A stretch of DNA of 64,000 bases from Thalassospira profundimaris (GCF_003326675.1 NZ_JPWF01000009.1:1-64000); one strand, 5' to 3'. Positions 18,816 through 27,618 are shown, numbered from the stretch's first letter. Translations and numbers: made by a program. Notes: a model not told the origin generated them from the letters alone.

Positions 18816-19135
18816 TCAAAATAGGTCTGTGTGCAGGTGTTTTGCTGACCTCATCTAGTTTGGCACTTGCCACAAATTCGGGCGATGAATTGCCAGAAAC
18901 GCCATCGCCTCAGGAAATCGAGATTTGTCTAGAGATCATCGGGGAACTGATAGAAGAGGCAAAAGAGCAGGAAGGCGAAGACCTTCGGATTGAACAGGAC
19001 GAAGCGCAGGAGTTCTGCAGGTCTGGCGCCTTCTTTGCCGCAATAAACGAAGCACTGGGCGAAGATGGTGATCTGGATGACCAGTTTGATAGCGAAGAGA
19101 AGCTTATAAAACACCGTCCTGACTGGATCAGGTGA
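18803..19135 (+). CDS. Small secreted acidic protein
   Basis: A 110-residue protein. The ATG at 18803 lies inside the last codons of the giant gene (stop 18813-18815), so the two genes overlap by 13 bases in different frames. A TTG 12 bases further upstream is possible but less likely. The signal peptide runs through LCAGVLLTSSSLALA. The mature part is strongly acidic and Glu-rich (ELIEEAKEQEGED) with two Cys residues that could form one disulfide. No family is recognised. Translational coupling to the giant gene suggests a partner, chaperone or inhibitor of it, but this is inference. It ends 3 bases before the convergent ABC permease gene. Confidence 0.75.
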   Translation: MASLIKIGLCAGVLLTSSSLALATNSGDELPETPSPQEIEICLEIIGELIEEAKEQEGEDLRIEQDEAQEFCRSGAFFAAINEALGEDGDLDDQFDSEEKLIKHRPDWIR

Positions 19136-19138
19136 CTG

Positions 19139-20509
19139 CTATTGGCCCTGGGCATGGGATACTTTACTGTCCCGCATTATCGTGATTTGACGGAATGCGA
19201 ACACTGTCACCATGACCAGCTGCCCGATGGCAGAAAGAAGTGCCATCCAGTCATTACCGACAATTGGCGATGTCAGGGTTGCTATGAAGTTTAATCCTAT
19301 CTGATCAAGGCCAAATGGCAGGGCAAAATATAGCAAGAGAATAGTGATGATGATCGGTGTGCTGGCCAGTGTTTTACGATGCCTGCAAAGCCGTAATGCC
19401 AGGCCGTAAACAAGAAGAACGTCACGTCCAATATAAAGCAATGCCAGTGTGATTTTGACCGACGCGTCCTGTGTGGGGTGTGTGAATATCAAGGATACAG
19501 CGATAACAGCAACCATACCGACAAGGGTGATGATGCTGCGCGGCAGATGTTGCAAGATATCAATAGCCGTTCGGGAAGATAACTGCTTGATCAGAGCCTG
19601 TATGTGATTGGGACCAAGTGGTTCGAAGCATAAAAGCACATATATGATTGCAGCAAATCCCAACGTGATTAGGTGAATACCGCTAACCCCTCCGGAAAAA
19701 AGCGTTCCAATGTAATAAAGGCTATAGGGTAGGGTCTCAAACCCGTTGATTACAAGCGCAAAGCTGATCAGAAAAACAGGCCAAACCCAAAAGACAGGGA
19801 CATATGCGAGTAAACGGCGCATCATCATCGCAGACGCAATCAAAGCCCACGTGATTGCAAAGACAGTCAGGCAAAGAAGGACAAGCGGCAGATCAATATA
19901 CCAGCCGTACCAGATAACACCGTCCAGAATAGTCCCCAGACTGTTGCTTTCATAGATTGTCGACAGGATTGGAAGAGCGGCCAGAAGTCCGATGATCTGA
20001 ACGCCAAGCCGGTTCATCTTTCCAATGTCATATCCCTCCGATTGCTGGCGATAGATGGCCAGCAATTGTACAAGGAAGGTAACGACATGCGTGATGACAC
20101 CCGCAGCGATGAAGGATGTGATGACAATGGCGATCGTCCAAGGATCAAGCCATTTGGCCTCGGCAAAGGCATAGGCGGTCAACGCGATGCTTCCGCCCAG
20201 CCAGACGGTTATTGTCCGTCCAAGAAGCTTGGACCAGACAAGGGAAAAGGCTGATTGACGAGACAGCCTGATAAAGTCCCACATATTGTTTTGAAATTCA
20301 TCAGTAAGGGTATCACTGACCAATCGGGCGCCTCGGAACAACACCACAAGGACAAACAGAATCTTGGCAACACGTTCGGTAAAGAACGAAAAACTGAGAT
20401 CATCAATCGCAAAACAGACCGTAAGAAGTCCAAGAACGCAGCCGCCATCAATGATCAGGTTTTTTCTGACATTGCCAAGCAATAGATTCTTGCGAAATTC
20501 ATTGATCAT
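19139..20509 (-). CDS. ABC-2 type transporter permease
   Basis: A 456-residue hydrophobic protein with about ten predicted membrane spans and short loops. It starts with a soluble stretch (MINEFRKNLLLGNVRK), as in ABC-2 exporters and ABC permeases of the multidrug/antibiotic type. Its start codon overlaps the stop of the ATPase gene (ATGA), so the two form a two-gene operon and an intact importer-free ABC transporter. It converges on the small secreted protein gene with a 3-base gap. The substrate is unknown. Being next to the giant protein and the secretin is suggestive, but it is on the opposite strand and may be independent. Confidence 0.8.
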   Translation of the reverse strand: MINEFRKNLLLGNVRKNLIIDGGCVLGLLTVCFAIDDLSFSFFTERVAKILFVLVVLFRGARLVSDTLTDEFQNNMWDFIRLSRQSAFSLVWSKLLGRTITVWLGGSIALTAYAFAEAKWLDPWTIAIVITSFIAAGVITHVVTFLVQLLAIYRQQSEGYDIGKMNRLGVQIIGLLAALPILSTIYESNSLGTILDGVIWYGWYIDLPLVLLCLTVFAITWALIASAMMMRRLLAYVPVFWVWPVFLISFALVINGFETLPYSLYYIGTLFSGGVSGIHLITLGFAAIIYVLLCFEPLGPNHIQALIKQLSSRTAIDILQHLPRSIITLVGMVAVIAVSLIFTHPTQDASVKITLALLYIGRDVLLVYGLALRLCRHRKTLASTPIIITILLLYFALPFGLDQIGLNFIATLTSPIVGNDWMALLSAIGQLVMVTVFAFRQITIMRDSKVSHAQGQ

Positions 20510-21468
20510 CGTGGCGGTGTCTTGTTGTTCATGCGGTGATAGGCGTCGCGCAAGGTTTCTCGTTGCCCGTTATGATCTTCGCCAGCACTCAGGACATGAA
20601 CATCTGCAGCGAACAGGTTTTTAAGAAGGATATGTTGATCCGCGTCAGTGCCGTGAAAGCGAAGTGTGATGATCCGGTCGCGATGGAAGATGTCGTTGCA
20701 CTGTGTGTCTTGCGAAAGGATCAATAATGCCCGTTCAATTGATGTTCGATCATCGGCCAGTTCAATTCTGAGATCTTTGACATCGGATTTTCTGTAGGCA
20801 AGGAAGTTTTTGATATCACGTTGCCCAACCAGTTCACCGTCTTCAAGCATGATGATGTGGTTACAGTAATCTTCAAGCTCGGCTAGGATATGGGATGACA
20901 CGAGAAGCGTCATACCGGCTTGATTCAGTTCGAGAAACAATTTGGAAAGCGATAACCGGGCATCGGGATCAAGTCCGGTTGCCGGTTCGTCCAGGGCAAG
21001 AAACCGGGGCGAATGGACAATTGCTTGGGCAATCGAAATGCGCTGACGCCAGCCACGTGACAGGCTTCCTGCCGGATCGGATTTCTTGGACGTCAAATCA
21101 AGGCGCAACAAGGTATTTTCAACTGCCTGTCGGGCTTCTTCGTCTGTCAGGCCGTTAATTTGGGCAGCGTAGGCAAGGTTATCTTGCACCGTCAAAGACG
21201 GATAAAATCCAAGCATGTCGGGAAGAAATCCGACCATCTGGTGAACCTTGCGCGGATTGGATGCGACGTCGATCCCGTCCACCGTAACCACGTTTTCCGT
21301 GATGGGCAAAAGACCGGTGATGGCGCGCATCAATGTAGTCTTTCCCGCCCCGTTCTGACCAATCAGGGCAGTAACACCACCTTCTTTCAGATCAAGGGAT
21401 ATGCCGTTTAGGGCGGTTTTACGCCCATAGGAAAATGACAATCCGTTTATCGATAGCAATGTATTCAC
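20506..21468 (-). CDS. ABC transporter ATP-binding protein
   Basis: A 320-residue ATPase. It has Walker A (GQNGAGKTT), a Q-loop region, a signature variant LSRGWRQR in place of LSGGQ, Walker B with the catalytic Glu (FLALDEPATGLDP) and a switch His (LLVSSHILAE). The domain order is that of ABC-2 exporters, followed by an extra C-terminal domain of about 90 residues (from about 225) seen in this subfamily. It is the first gene of the operon with the permease. The upstream 396-base gap should contain its promoter, facing the one for the secreted protein at 21865. The substrate is not predictable. Confidence 0.9.
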   Translation of the reverse strand: MNTLLSINGLSFSYGRKTALNGISLDLKEGGVTALIGQNGAGKTTLMRAITGLLPITENVVTVDGIDVASNPRKVHQMVGFLPDMLGFYPSLTVQDNLAYAAQINGLTDEEARQAVENTLLRLDLTSKKSDPAGSLSRGWRQRISIAQAIVHSPRFLALDEPATGLDPDARLSLSKLFLELNQAGMTLLVSSHILAELEDYCNHIIMLEDGELVGQRDIKNFLAYRKSDVKDLRIELADDRTSIERALLILSQDTQCNDIFHRDRIITLRFHGTDADQHILLKNLFAADVHVLSAGEDHNGQRETLRDAYHRMNNKTPPR

Positions 21469-21864
21469 GATCTGAAAGTGATCCCGGATATTTCAAGGAT
21501 AAGGATGTTGCTGATTGAAATTTATCGGGCAAAACAGTCCCGGAACGCAACATTTCAGGATCGATTGTTGATTGTGATGTGCCGATGAACAGGACCATTA
21601 CAAATGTATACGGGGCCATGATCTCGATTGGCGGGAGATGGCGGGAATGTCGGACTTTTCATTTTGTCCCAATCAAATTTCGGGAACAGAACCTCACGGC
21701 CATAAACTTGACGTTTTGCCCCAACGGGTTCGTCCGTAGGCGTGTGCGGATTACCTTGGAAAAATACAAAAAGACGCCAAGGCGTGTCTTCGGGGCACGC
21801 CGAAAAAAATTTTGATCATCGGGACTAGCGGTGCAATTTCGGGCTTTGAGGGAGAATAAAGACA
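21469..21864. other. Divergent intergenic region (396 bases)
   Basis: The only gap over 300 bases. It separates the minus-strand ABC operon from the plus-strand secreted-protein/secretin pair and must hold both promoters. No convincing -35/-10 pair was found; a TTGACG lies near 21711 but lacks a good -10. A GC-rich hairpin followed by A7 and T4 tracts sits at 21781-21801, about 60 bases before the next start. The open frames in this gap are short, very basic and lack ribosome sites, so I do not call them genes. Confidence 0.6.
21781..21801 (+). terminator. Hairpin with A/T tract, possible attenuator or small-RNA end
   Basis: Arms GGCGTGTC and GGCACGCC pair over 8 base pairs (one G-T wobble) around a 5-base TTCGG loop and are followed directly by a run of A then TTTT. 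It looks like a Rho-independent terminator with a weak T-tract. As it lies between a likely upstream promoter and the start at 21865, it could attenuate that gene or end a short RNA. No upstream transcript is shown by sequence alone. Confidence 0.35.
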
Positions 21865-22146
21865 ATGAAAGTCATTGGAGTCGTTTCGGCCCTGGTCGTC
21901 GCGGGGGCGACATTTTCGGTCAATACCTCGTCGGCTTTCGCACAGGAAAGTTATGACGAAGGGCGCTTCCGTACCGTGATCATCAAACGATCCGTCGGGG
22001 ACGGTACGGAGAACATCCGTTACGGCACACTTATGATCGACAGTAAAACCGGCAGAACCTGGATTTTGGATGAACAGCAGGGGCGCTGGGTTCCTGTTGG
22101 ATATCGAGAGCCGGGCACGAACATTATTTTGCAGCCGGGCAACTAA
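21865..22146 (+). CDS. Small secreted protein upstream of the secretin
   Basis: A 93-residue protein with a strong ribosome site (GAGGGAGAA, about 8 bases before the ATG). The signal peptide ends near SSAFAQ. The mature part is about 65 residues, beta-rich and Cys-free, with GRTWILDEQQGRWVPVGY near the end; this last part resembles a common small exported-protein motif in which a Trp-containing strand follows the phrase DSKTGRTW. No defined function is known to me. It lies 36 bases before the TPR-secretin gene and is probably co-transcribed, so it may be an accessory of the secretin. Confidence 0.75.
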   Translation: MKVIGVVSALVVAGATFSVNTSSAFAQESYDEGRFRTVIIKRSVGDGTENIRYGTLMIDSKTGRTWILDEQQGRWVPVGYREPGTNIILQPGN

Positions 22147-22182
22147 TCAGAAGAAAAGCAGGAATTCCGAGCGGGGGAATAT

Positions 22183-24063
22183 ATGAAGATCATTGGCAAG
22201 TTCCTGGGTATCGCAGCCGTTTCCGGGGTGCTGTCGGGCTGTGTGATGGAAACCACGCAATTACCGTCATCACCCAAAATGCAGATTATAACGGCCGATC
22301 CAACCGCGCTGGAGGTTGTGCACAATGAACTCGACCAAAGTAAGGCCAATGGGGATCTGATCGGAAGTTACAGGGCAGAAGGGATTCTGCTGCTTGCCAA
22401 TGGTGAATTTGAAAATGCCAATATCGCGTTTAACCATGCCCTGTCCCTTGACCCAAGTGAACCGGATCTACATTTCCTGAACGGTGTTGCATATGAACTG
22501 AAATCCATCCGTGACGGGATTGAAGCCAGTGATCTTGCCAAAGTCGGTTATGAAACGGCATTCCGTATGGATCCGACCAACTGGATGGCGGCCTATCGCC
22601 TTGGGCACTGGTATTTGAGGCATGAAGACTATAAGTCTGCCCGCCATTTTCTGGCCGAGGCACTATTGCTTGAACCTGATAGCCCGGAAATCATCTATGA
22701 TCTGGCTGTCGCCAGCTATTATGATCATGATCCGGAAACAGCCCGTGCTTTTCTGGATCATTTACCGGAGGATTTTGATGGTTCGCCCAAGGTCATCCGG
22801 GCAAATGCAATGACCTATGCTGCACTTGGTGAACAGTCGCAGGCGCAAAAATATTCTGCTGAATATGTCCAGACTGTCGGTGCATTCCGCAGCCGAAAAT
22901 TGGAACGGAGGGTCAATCAGTGGTCGGGCTTTTATGATCGTTTCCGTGGGGATGAGGCGATCCAGAAAGCCAATTTCTTTGGGGGTGGGGGCAGTACATC
23001 ACTTGGCCCGCTTGGCAGTGGCGGTGGCAGTCGTTCCGGAGGAAATGAAAATGGTCCGGCCCTGCAAAATATGGTGGTGATCGATGTTGTAATCATCCGG
23101 CAGGAAGAAAGCAGCTCATCATCGCATGGGGTGAACTTGTTGAAATCCTTGCAGGTCACGTTTTCTGGAAACGTGGTGGATTGGGCAAGCAATTATACGA
23201 CGGGCAGTACCAATAACACACAACGTAACAGCTCTTTTAAGGTTGCGTTGGGAGACGGATCCAAGGGAATTACTTATTCCCTGAATATCGCGAATGTTAC
23301 CGACAGTTATGCCAAAATCATGGCGCGTCCGTCTTTGGCCGTGCTTGACGGGGAACCGGCAAACTTTTTCCTTGGATCTGAAGTGACCTATATGGTGTCG
23401 GGCGATGGTGCAGATTCCTTTGACAAGGAAGTCGGATTGTCCCTGCGTGTGACACCGGAAGTTCAAAGTGATGGACGGGTCCGGGTTGCTGCAACAGCGG
23501 AGTTTGATGAGTTCACAGGTAAAAATACTGCTGTTGGTTTTGACAGTCAGATATCCACCCTTAAGAACAAGATCGAAAGTACTGCATTGCTCGGTACCGG
23601 GGAAACGCTTGTTCTTGGTGGGGGCACACGAACCAACGAAACAGATACGACCGACGAAGTCCCGATCCTTGGGGATATTCCGGTGCTGCAATATCTGTTC
23701 AGCCGTGCTGAGAAGCAGAAAAACGAAACGTCGCTTATCATTCTGTTGACGCCAAGACTGGCATCAACAGTAGACGACCTTTCCCAGGTTGATGAAATTC
23801 TTGACGATGTTGAAGATGATAGCGGCAAACCGATAGATAAATCGTCCATGGCATTGCTGCGCGAGCGGTTTCAGCACTGGTTCACGCCGACCAATAACTT
23901 GACCAAGACGATGCTCGATCTTTCCAAGTCTGAAATTTATCGCGAGTTTCGACGCGGGGATCTGGAAATCATAGACGAGGACGGAGATGGCGATATGGAT
24001 TTCATCAATGAAACGGATACTCCGTCGATCATCGATCACATTGTTGAATTTGTTTATTTCTGA
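22183..24063 (+). CDS. TPR-containing secretin lipoprotein
   Basis: A 626-residue outer membrane protein. A lipoprotein signal peptide carries lipobox LSGC (Cys20). Residues about 60-200 are TPR-like helices (LANGEFENANIAFNHALSLD). A Gly/Ser-rich linker (about 265-290) leads to a secretin C-terminal domain (about 300-530) ending in the hallmark VPILGDIPVLQYLFS and ETSLIILLTPRL. An additional 100-residue tail has an Asp-rich segment (DEDGDGDMDF) that resembles a calcium-binding loop. Typical N0/N1 secretin domains are not apparent; TPRs take their place. Secretins form large gated outer membrane pores in type II, III, IV pilus and Tad systems. No assembly ATPase or inner-membrane platform gene is in this window, so this is an orphan secretin here. 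The start has a GGGGG ribosome site. Confidence 0.85.
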   Translation: MKIIGKFLGIAAVSGVLSGCVMETTQLPSSPKMQIITADPTALEVVHNELDQSKANGDLIGSYRAEGILLLANGEFENANIAFNHALSLDPSEPDLHFLNGVAYELKSIRDGIEASDLAKVGYETAFRMDPTNWMAAYRLGHWYLRHEDYKSARHFLAEALLLEPDSPEIIYDLAVASYYDHDPETARAFLDHLPEDFDGSPKVIRANAMTYAALGEQSQAQKYSAEYVQTVGAFRSRKLERRVNQWSGFYDRFRGDEAIQKANFFGGGGSTSLGPLGSGGGSRSGGNENGPALQNMVVIDVVIIRQEESSSSSHGVNLLKSLQVTFSGNVVDWASNYTTGSTNNTQRNSSFKVALGDGSKGITYSLNIANVTDSYAKIMARPSLAVLDGEPANFFLGSEVTYMVSGDGADSFDKEVGLSLRVTPEVQSDGRVRVAATAEFDEFTGKNTAVGFDSQISTLKNKIESTALLGTGETLVLGGGTRTNETDTTDEVPILGDIPVLQYLFSRAEKQKNETSLIILLTPRLASTVDDLSQVDEILDDVEDDSGKPIDKSSMALLRERFQHWFTPTNNLTKTMLDLSKSEIYREFRRGDLEIIDEDGDGDMDFINETDTPSIIDHIVEFVYF

Positions 24064-24112
24064 CAGGCTTGCTGTTGGGTTGTCTTTTCTCCTGAAAACA
24101 TAAGGTTGAAAT

Positions 24113-24141
24113 TTGACACATGATCAAACATCAGGGATGAT
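24113..24141 (+). promoter_or_regulatory. Candidate sigma-70-like promoter for the AraC gene
   Basis: A perfect -35 TTGACA (24113-24118) is followed after 17 bases by GATGAT (24136-24141), four of six matches to TATAAT. It lies about 80 bases before the chosen ATG at 24219. This is a sequence match only. Confidence 0.4.
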
Positions 24142-24218
24142 TATTGGAAATAATAAAGAAACTCAAAGGTCGGGACGGTTTCAGGCTGAATTCTTGCTGT
24201 CGGGGGGAGGCTGGAAGG

Positions 24219-25250
24219 ATGGAAAACACAATTTTACGGTCGCGGTTCGATGTACAGGACATCGACGAAACCATGCGTTACGAGGTTTGGGCCGACAGTA
24301 TTTCTTGTATTTTTGATGTGGATACCGAGAAAGAACTCCGCCAGTCGGACGCGTTTGTAGCAGCAATTGAAGCCTTTCGTTTCGATGACTTCATGTTGGC
24401 CAACACCACAACGGTTGAAACCGACTGGTGGCGTACCCCGTTTCATGTGGCACGGGATGGCTTGGACCATTACATGATCCAGCTATTCTTGCGAGGGGGG
24501 ATGCGTTGGCAAAGCCCGCGAGGGTCAGGAGAAGTTAATACCGGTGATCTGATTGTTTTTGATATGGCCGAGGAAATGCAAAGCCATACCAGCGATTTCA
24601 ATCACATTTCGTTGATTCTACCACGTTCCCGGTTGGCGCCGCTGCTCAAAAACCCGGACGGGCAGCATATGCGCTGTCTGCGCAAAGGAACGCCGATTGC
24701 AGAACTGCTAAGCGATTATATGATCCTGCTTGATCGCAACCTGCCAGCATTGAATTACAATCAGTTACGACCATTGCTGCCGTCGGTTTTGTCGATGGTT
24801 GCAGTGTGTCTGAATGATGCGGATGACCCGGATCAAAGTATGACATTGCTGCGTCACTGGCGCATGAAGCATCAGATCAAGAATATGATCGCGAAATCAC
24901 TGAGTGATCAGAAACTCAGTCCGAATATGATCTGTGATGAACTAGATGTTTCACGCAGTAATCTTTACCGCTTGTTCGAGGAAGAAGGCGGGGTAAAGAA
25001 TTTTATCCGCCAGCAACGGCTTAAACGTTCATTGAACATCCTGATGCGGGATTCCAGGGCGATGGTTTCACAAGTGGCTGATGAATGTGGGTTCAGTTCA
25101 CCAAGTGACTTTTGTCGTGTTTTTCGCAATCAGTATGGATTGTCTCCGCGTGATGCGCGTAGAAATAATATTTCAACACGACGCAACAGGCAGGAAGACG
25201 AACTTGACCGTGAATATGAAGGCTGGCTGCATGGATTGGCCGGTAATTGA
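24219..25250 (+). CDS. AraC-family transcriptional regulator
   Basis: A 343-residue regulator starting at the ATG at 24219, which has a purine-rich GGGGGAGG upstream; a TTG 75 bases earlier is in frame but less likely. The N-terminal half is a cupin-like effector domain of the AraC-binding type (around DWWRTPFHVARDG and GDLIVFDMAEEMQ). The C-terminus has the two AraC helix-turn-helix motifs: about 235-260 (ICDELDVSRSNLYRLF) and about 281-316 (VADECGFSSPSDFCRVFRNQ). It follows the secretin gene on the same strand by 155 bases and has its own candidate promoter. Its targets are unknown; the neighbouring secretin or giant-protein genes are possible. Confidence 0.9.
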   Translation: MENTILRSRFDVQDIDETMRYEVWADSISCIFDVDTEKELRQSDAFVAAIEAFRFDDFMLANTTTVETDWWRTPFHVARDGLDHYMIQLFLRGGMRWQSPRGSGEVNTGDLIVFDMAEEMQSHTSDFNHISLILPRSRLAPLLKNPDGQHMRCLRKGTPIAELLSDYMILLDRNLPALNYNQLRPLLPSVLSMVAVCLNDADDPDQSMTLLRHWRMKHQIKNMIAKSLSDQKLSPNMICDELDVSRSNLYRLFEEEGGVKNFIRQQRLKRSLNILMRDSRAMVSQVADECGFSSPSDFCRVFRNQYGLSPRDARRNNISTRRNRQEDELDREYEGWLHGLAGN

Positions 25251-25267
25251 CATCGGTATATGCAGGA

Positions 25268-25327
25268 CGCTTTAAAACGTCAAAGGGCCCAAAGCAGATT
25301 CCTTGGGCCCTTTGACGTTTTAAAGCG
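25268..25327. terminator. Bidirectional terminator with a 25-bp perfect inverted repeat
   Basis: Arms at 25268-25292 and 25303-25327 pair perfectly over 25 bases around a 10-base loop. The GC-rich core (AAGGGCCCAA on one side) is flanked by TTTAAAA/TTTTAAA, which supplies a T-tract in both directions. It lies between the convergent AraC and DUF697-like genes and should end both transcripts. Confidence 0.85.
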
Positions 25328-25341
25328 CTGTACAGGGTAGT

Positions 25342-25902
25342 TTATGCTTTGGCCGTTTCGGCTCCGCCGGCTGTTTTGGCCGTTGATTTGCCGCCTTTGA
25401 CAAAATCGGATGCCTTGCGTTTGCCTTCTGCAAATTCGTCCTTGAAGCGATCTTTCATCTCTTCGGCGTCGAAATCGCTGGCCGTGCCGCCCTTGGCGAA
25501 ATGCCAGGCAAAGACGCGACCAAGCGCATAGGTACAAGCCGCTGCAAAAGTCGGCATCGCAACAAGCCCGAATACCGTTCCGACAACCGGAACACGCCGG
25601 ATCAGGTTTGCGGTGGCAATTCCAATGCCGGTCACCGGAAGCACCGTTGCAACAAGGGTCGCGACCGAATTTTTGATGGCATTTTCCGAGAAGGAGACGC
25701 CGTAAATATCACAAAGCTTTGCAATCATGCGCAACTGGATCGTGCTGCATGCTGCCATTTCAAGGAAGGGGATCGGCACAAGGCCACCAACAGCAGCGTA
25801 AACGCTGTGACGATGGATGCAGTCGCGCGTCTGAGCACGCAGCTCTTCTGCTTCTGCTGCGGCAACGTCTTCAGTTTCTTGTACGTTTTCTGCTTCTGTC
25901 AT
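25342..25902 (-). CDS. DUF697-like membrane protein, paralogue A
   Basis: A 186-residue protein. An acidic N-terminus is followed by a hydrophobic domain with Gly/Pro-rich hairpins (AVGGLVPIPFLEMAA, about 40-55) and further spans to about 145, then a charged Lys/Glu tail (FKDEFAEGKRKASDF). The pattern GxxPIPxLxxAA with a downstream ALGRVFAWH matches proteins of the DUF697/YcjF type, which associate with membranes and often with stress or GTPase genes. A good ribosome site (AGAGGCGAG) precedes the ATG. It is a paralogue of the gene at 27619-28125, with the prohibitin-like gene between them. Function unknown. Confidence 0.8.
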   Translation of the reverse strand: MTEAENVQETEDVAAAEAEELRAQTRDCIHRHSVYAAVGGLVPIPFLEMAACSTIQLRMIAKLCDIYGVSFSENAIKNSVATLVATVLPVTGIGIATANLIRRVPVVGTVFGLVAMPTFAAACTYALGRVFAWHFAKGGTASDFDAEEMKDRFKDEFAEGKRKASDFVKGGKSTAKTAGGAETAKA

Positions 25903-26006
25903 ACTCGCCTCTTTAAAAGAACTGTTGGTTTGTATCCCGAAATTCGAAGCTTAATCCTGTGGTCAGATTATCTCAACTTGGGGTTGGCTGCAACAATCGG
26001 TAAAGC

Positions 26007-27332
26007 CTATTGTCGCTGATTGCTTTTGGGTTCTGCGCTTGCCGCGGCTTCATGCTGGGATGACAGGGTGTCTGCGCGCGTAGCATTGCCGGCTGTCTGA
26101 TCATAATTCGGAGACACGGCCTGCAGGAGCTTGGTCATGGTTCCTGGCTGGGATGCATCCGATGATGCTGGGTTTGCCGTTTCCGGCTGCGCAGCATTGA
26201 CCTGTGATTTCGCAGTCTTGTCGGACTCGGCTGCTTTGCCGGAGGTATCAGGATTTACCTTTACGCCCGGCGAAATGGCATTTTGCGGCGGAAGTTCCTG
26301 CGAACGGGCATTGAAGTCGGTGGCACTTGGCAGAGTATCCGCGCTGTCATCGGTGGTTTCAGCACCGGTTTGTGCCACTGGGGAATCTGCCGTATTCAGG
26401 ATAACCGGAAGGCCATCCTTGCCACCGATGATGATGGTTTTGCTGTTTTTCGATGTGGCCAGCGACATGGTTGCTTCGATGCCGCGCAAGCGCAGATATT
26501 CTTCGGTAATTGTCTTGGCGACAATGTCCTGGAACTCGCGGATACCCTCGGCCTCAATTCTTTTGCGCTCTTTTTCCTTTTGCTCGCGGGCGATACGGAA
26601 ATCGTATTCGAGCATGGCCTGATACTGTTCGGCTTTGCGTTCAATAGCATCGGCGACACGCGGGGGCAGGGTGACAGATCGGATCAGGACATCTTCAACC
26701 GTGACCAGACGTCCCTGGAAACTCTGATTGACCAGCGATGACCCGAGCTGATTGACCATGCGCTCAAGGATTTCAGCCTGAATGAAAGCACGGGTTTCTG
26801 TATAGAGCTGTTCCGGTGTATAGCGTGAAATTAGTTCGCGGGCATGGGATCCGATTTCCGGGTAAACGAGAACTTCGGCATAGTCCGGACCGACAAGCTT
26901 ATGGAGCATGCCAGCGGCTTCACGGTTGATGCGATAGCGCACGGCAATATCGACTTCCATCGACAGGCCGTTAGACGAAATGGTGTCATAAACACGGGCC
27001 TGGTTTTGCAGGCGGGCGTCATACACATACATTTCATCCCACGGGAAAATCATCTGGATGCCTTCGCCATAGGTCCGGTCAACCACCGTGCCGCCAAGGA
27101 AGCGATACCACATGACCCCGACATGACCGGCGGGAATGGTGATGAAAATCTGCGGTGCAAGGGCAATCATCGCCAAAACGATGAAGAACAGCGCGATCAA
27201 AATGCGGGTCTGAAAACGCGCAACCAACCGTTGCAGACCGGACGTCAGCCGGTGACGAATACCGCGACGGGGTGCATCCGATGCATGGGTGCCTTGTGGC
27301 CCGTTATTTGGCGCTGTCGTGCTTTCAACCAT
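26007..27332 (-). CDS. SPFH/prohibitin-family membrane protein
   Basis: A 441-residue protein with a basic cytoplasmic N-terminus, one membrane span (about 43-63, LIALFFIVLAMIALAP) and an SPFH/band-7 domain (about 66-250; IPAGHVGVMWYRF, VDIAVRYRI). A charged coiled-coil stretch follows (about 240-290), then a low-complexity Ser/Thr/Gln/Pro/Ala tail of about 130 residues. SPFH proteins such as HflK/C, prohibitin and stomatin form rings that scaffold membrane microdomains and regulate proteases. No FtsH or NfeD gene is adjacent. The long disordered tail is not typical of HflC. It sits in a minus-strand set with two DUF697-like proteins and a tiny membrane protein. Confidence 0.85.
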   Translation of the reverse strand: MVESTTAPNNGPQGTHASDAPRRGIRHRLTSGLQRLVARFQTRILIALFFIVLAMIALAPQIFITIPAGHVGVMWYRFLGGTVVDRTYGEGIQMIFPWDEMYVYDARLQNQARVYDTISSNGLSMEVDIAVRYRINREAAGMLHKLVGPDYAEVLVYPEIGSHARELISRYTPEQLYTETRAFIQAEILERMVNQLGSSLVNQSFQGRLVTVEDVLIRSVTLPPRVADAIERKAEQYQAMLEYDFRIAREQKEKERKRIEAEGIREFQDIVAKTITEEYLRLRGIEATMSLATSKNSKTIIIGGKDGLPVILNTADSPVAQTGAETTDDSADTLPSATDFNARSQELPPQNAISPGVKVNPDTSGKAAESDKTAKSQVNAAQPETANPASSDASQPGTMTKLLQAVSPNYDQTAGNATRADTLSSQHEAAASAEPKSNQRQ

Positions 27333-27378
27333 TTAAAATCTCGTCTTCGCGTGCAGGTCGGAAAATGGCAGATGCACG

Positions 27379-27576
27379 TTAAAAATCATCCATGTGGTTC
27401 ATTTTTTCCCGGACTTCCCGGGATGGCCGGGCAATAAGCTGTACCAGAAAATCGCCAATCGGGGTGATGATCAATGCCACGATGAAATGACCAAGGAACC
27501 CGAACGATGTCTTGCGGCCCAAAAGGCCACAGATCACAGCGGCCACAATATAAAGAAGAATAACTACCAGATGCAT
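27379..27576 (-). CDS. Small two-span membrane protein
   Basis: A 65-residue hydrophobic protein with two predicted membrane helices (VVILLYIVAAVICGLL and FLGHFIVALIITPIGDFLV) separated by a short GRKTSF turn, and a charged C-terminal tail. An AGGA ribosome site lies about 9 bases before the ATG. It sits between the SPFH gene and the second DUF697-like gene on the same strand with gaps of 46 and 42 bases, so it is probably co-transcribed. No family is recognised with certainty; it resembles small helical-hairpin proteins of the GlsB/YeaQ kind. Confidence 0.7.
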   Translation of the reverse strand: MHLVVILLYIVAAVICGLLGRKTSFGFLGHFIVALIITPIGDFLVQLIARPSREVREKMNHMDDF

Positions 27577-27618
27577 GGCTTGGAATCCTGTGAGTCATAA
27601 AGGTTATGTCCGGTCATC

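Noticed and set aside
19139..21468. Treating the ABC-2 pair as the missing motor of the TolC/adaptor module
   Set aside because: It is on the opposite strand with its own promoter region and 13 kb away; kept only as a weak possibility.
21579..21815. A 78-residue basic frame in the intergenic region before the secreted-protein gene
   Set aside because: No ribosome site, atypical composition, and it runs through the hairpin.
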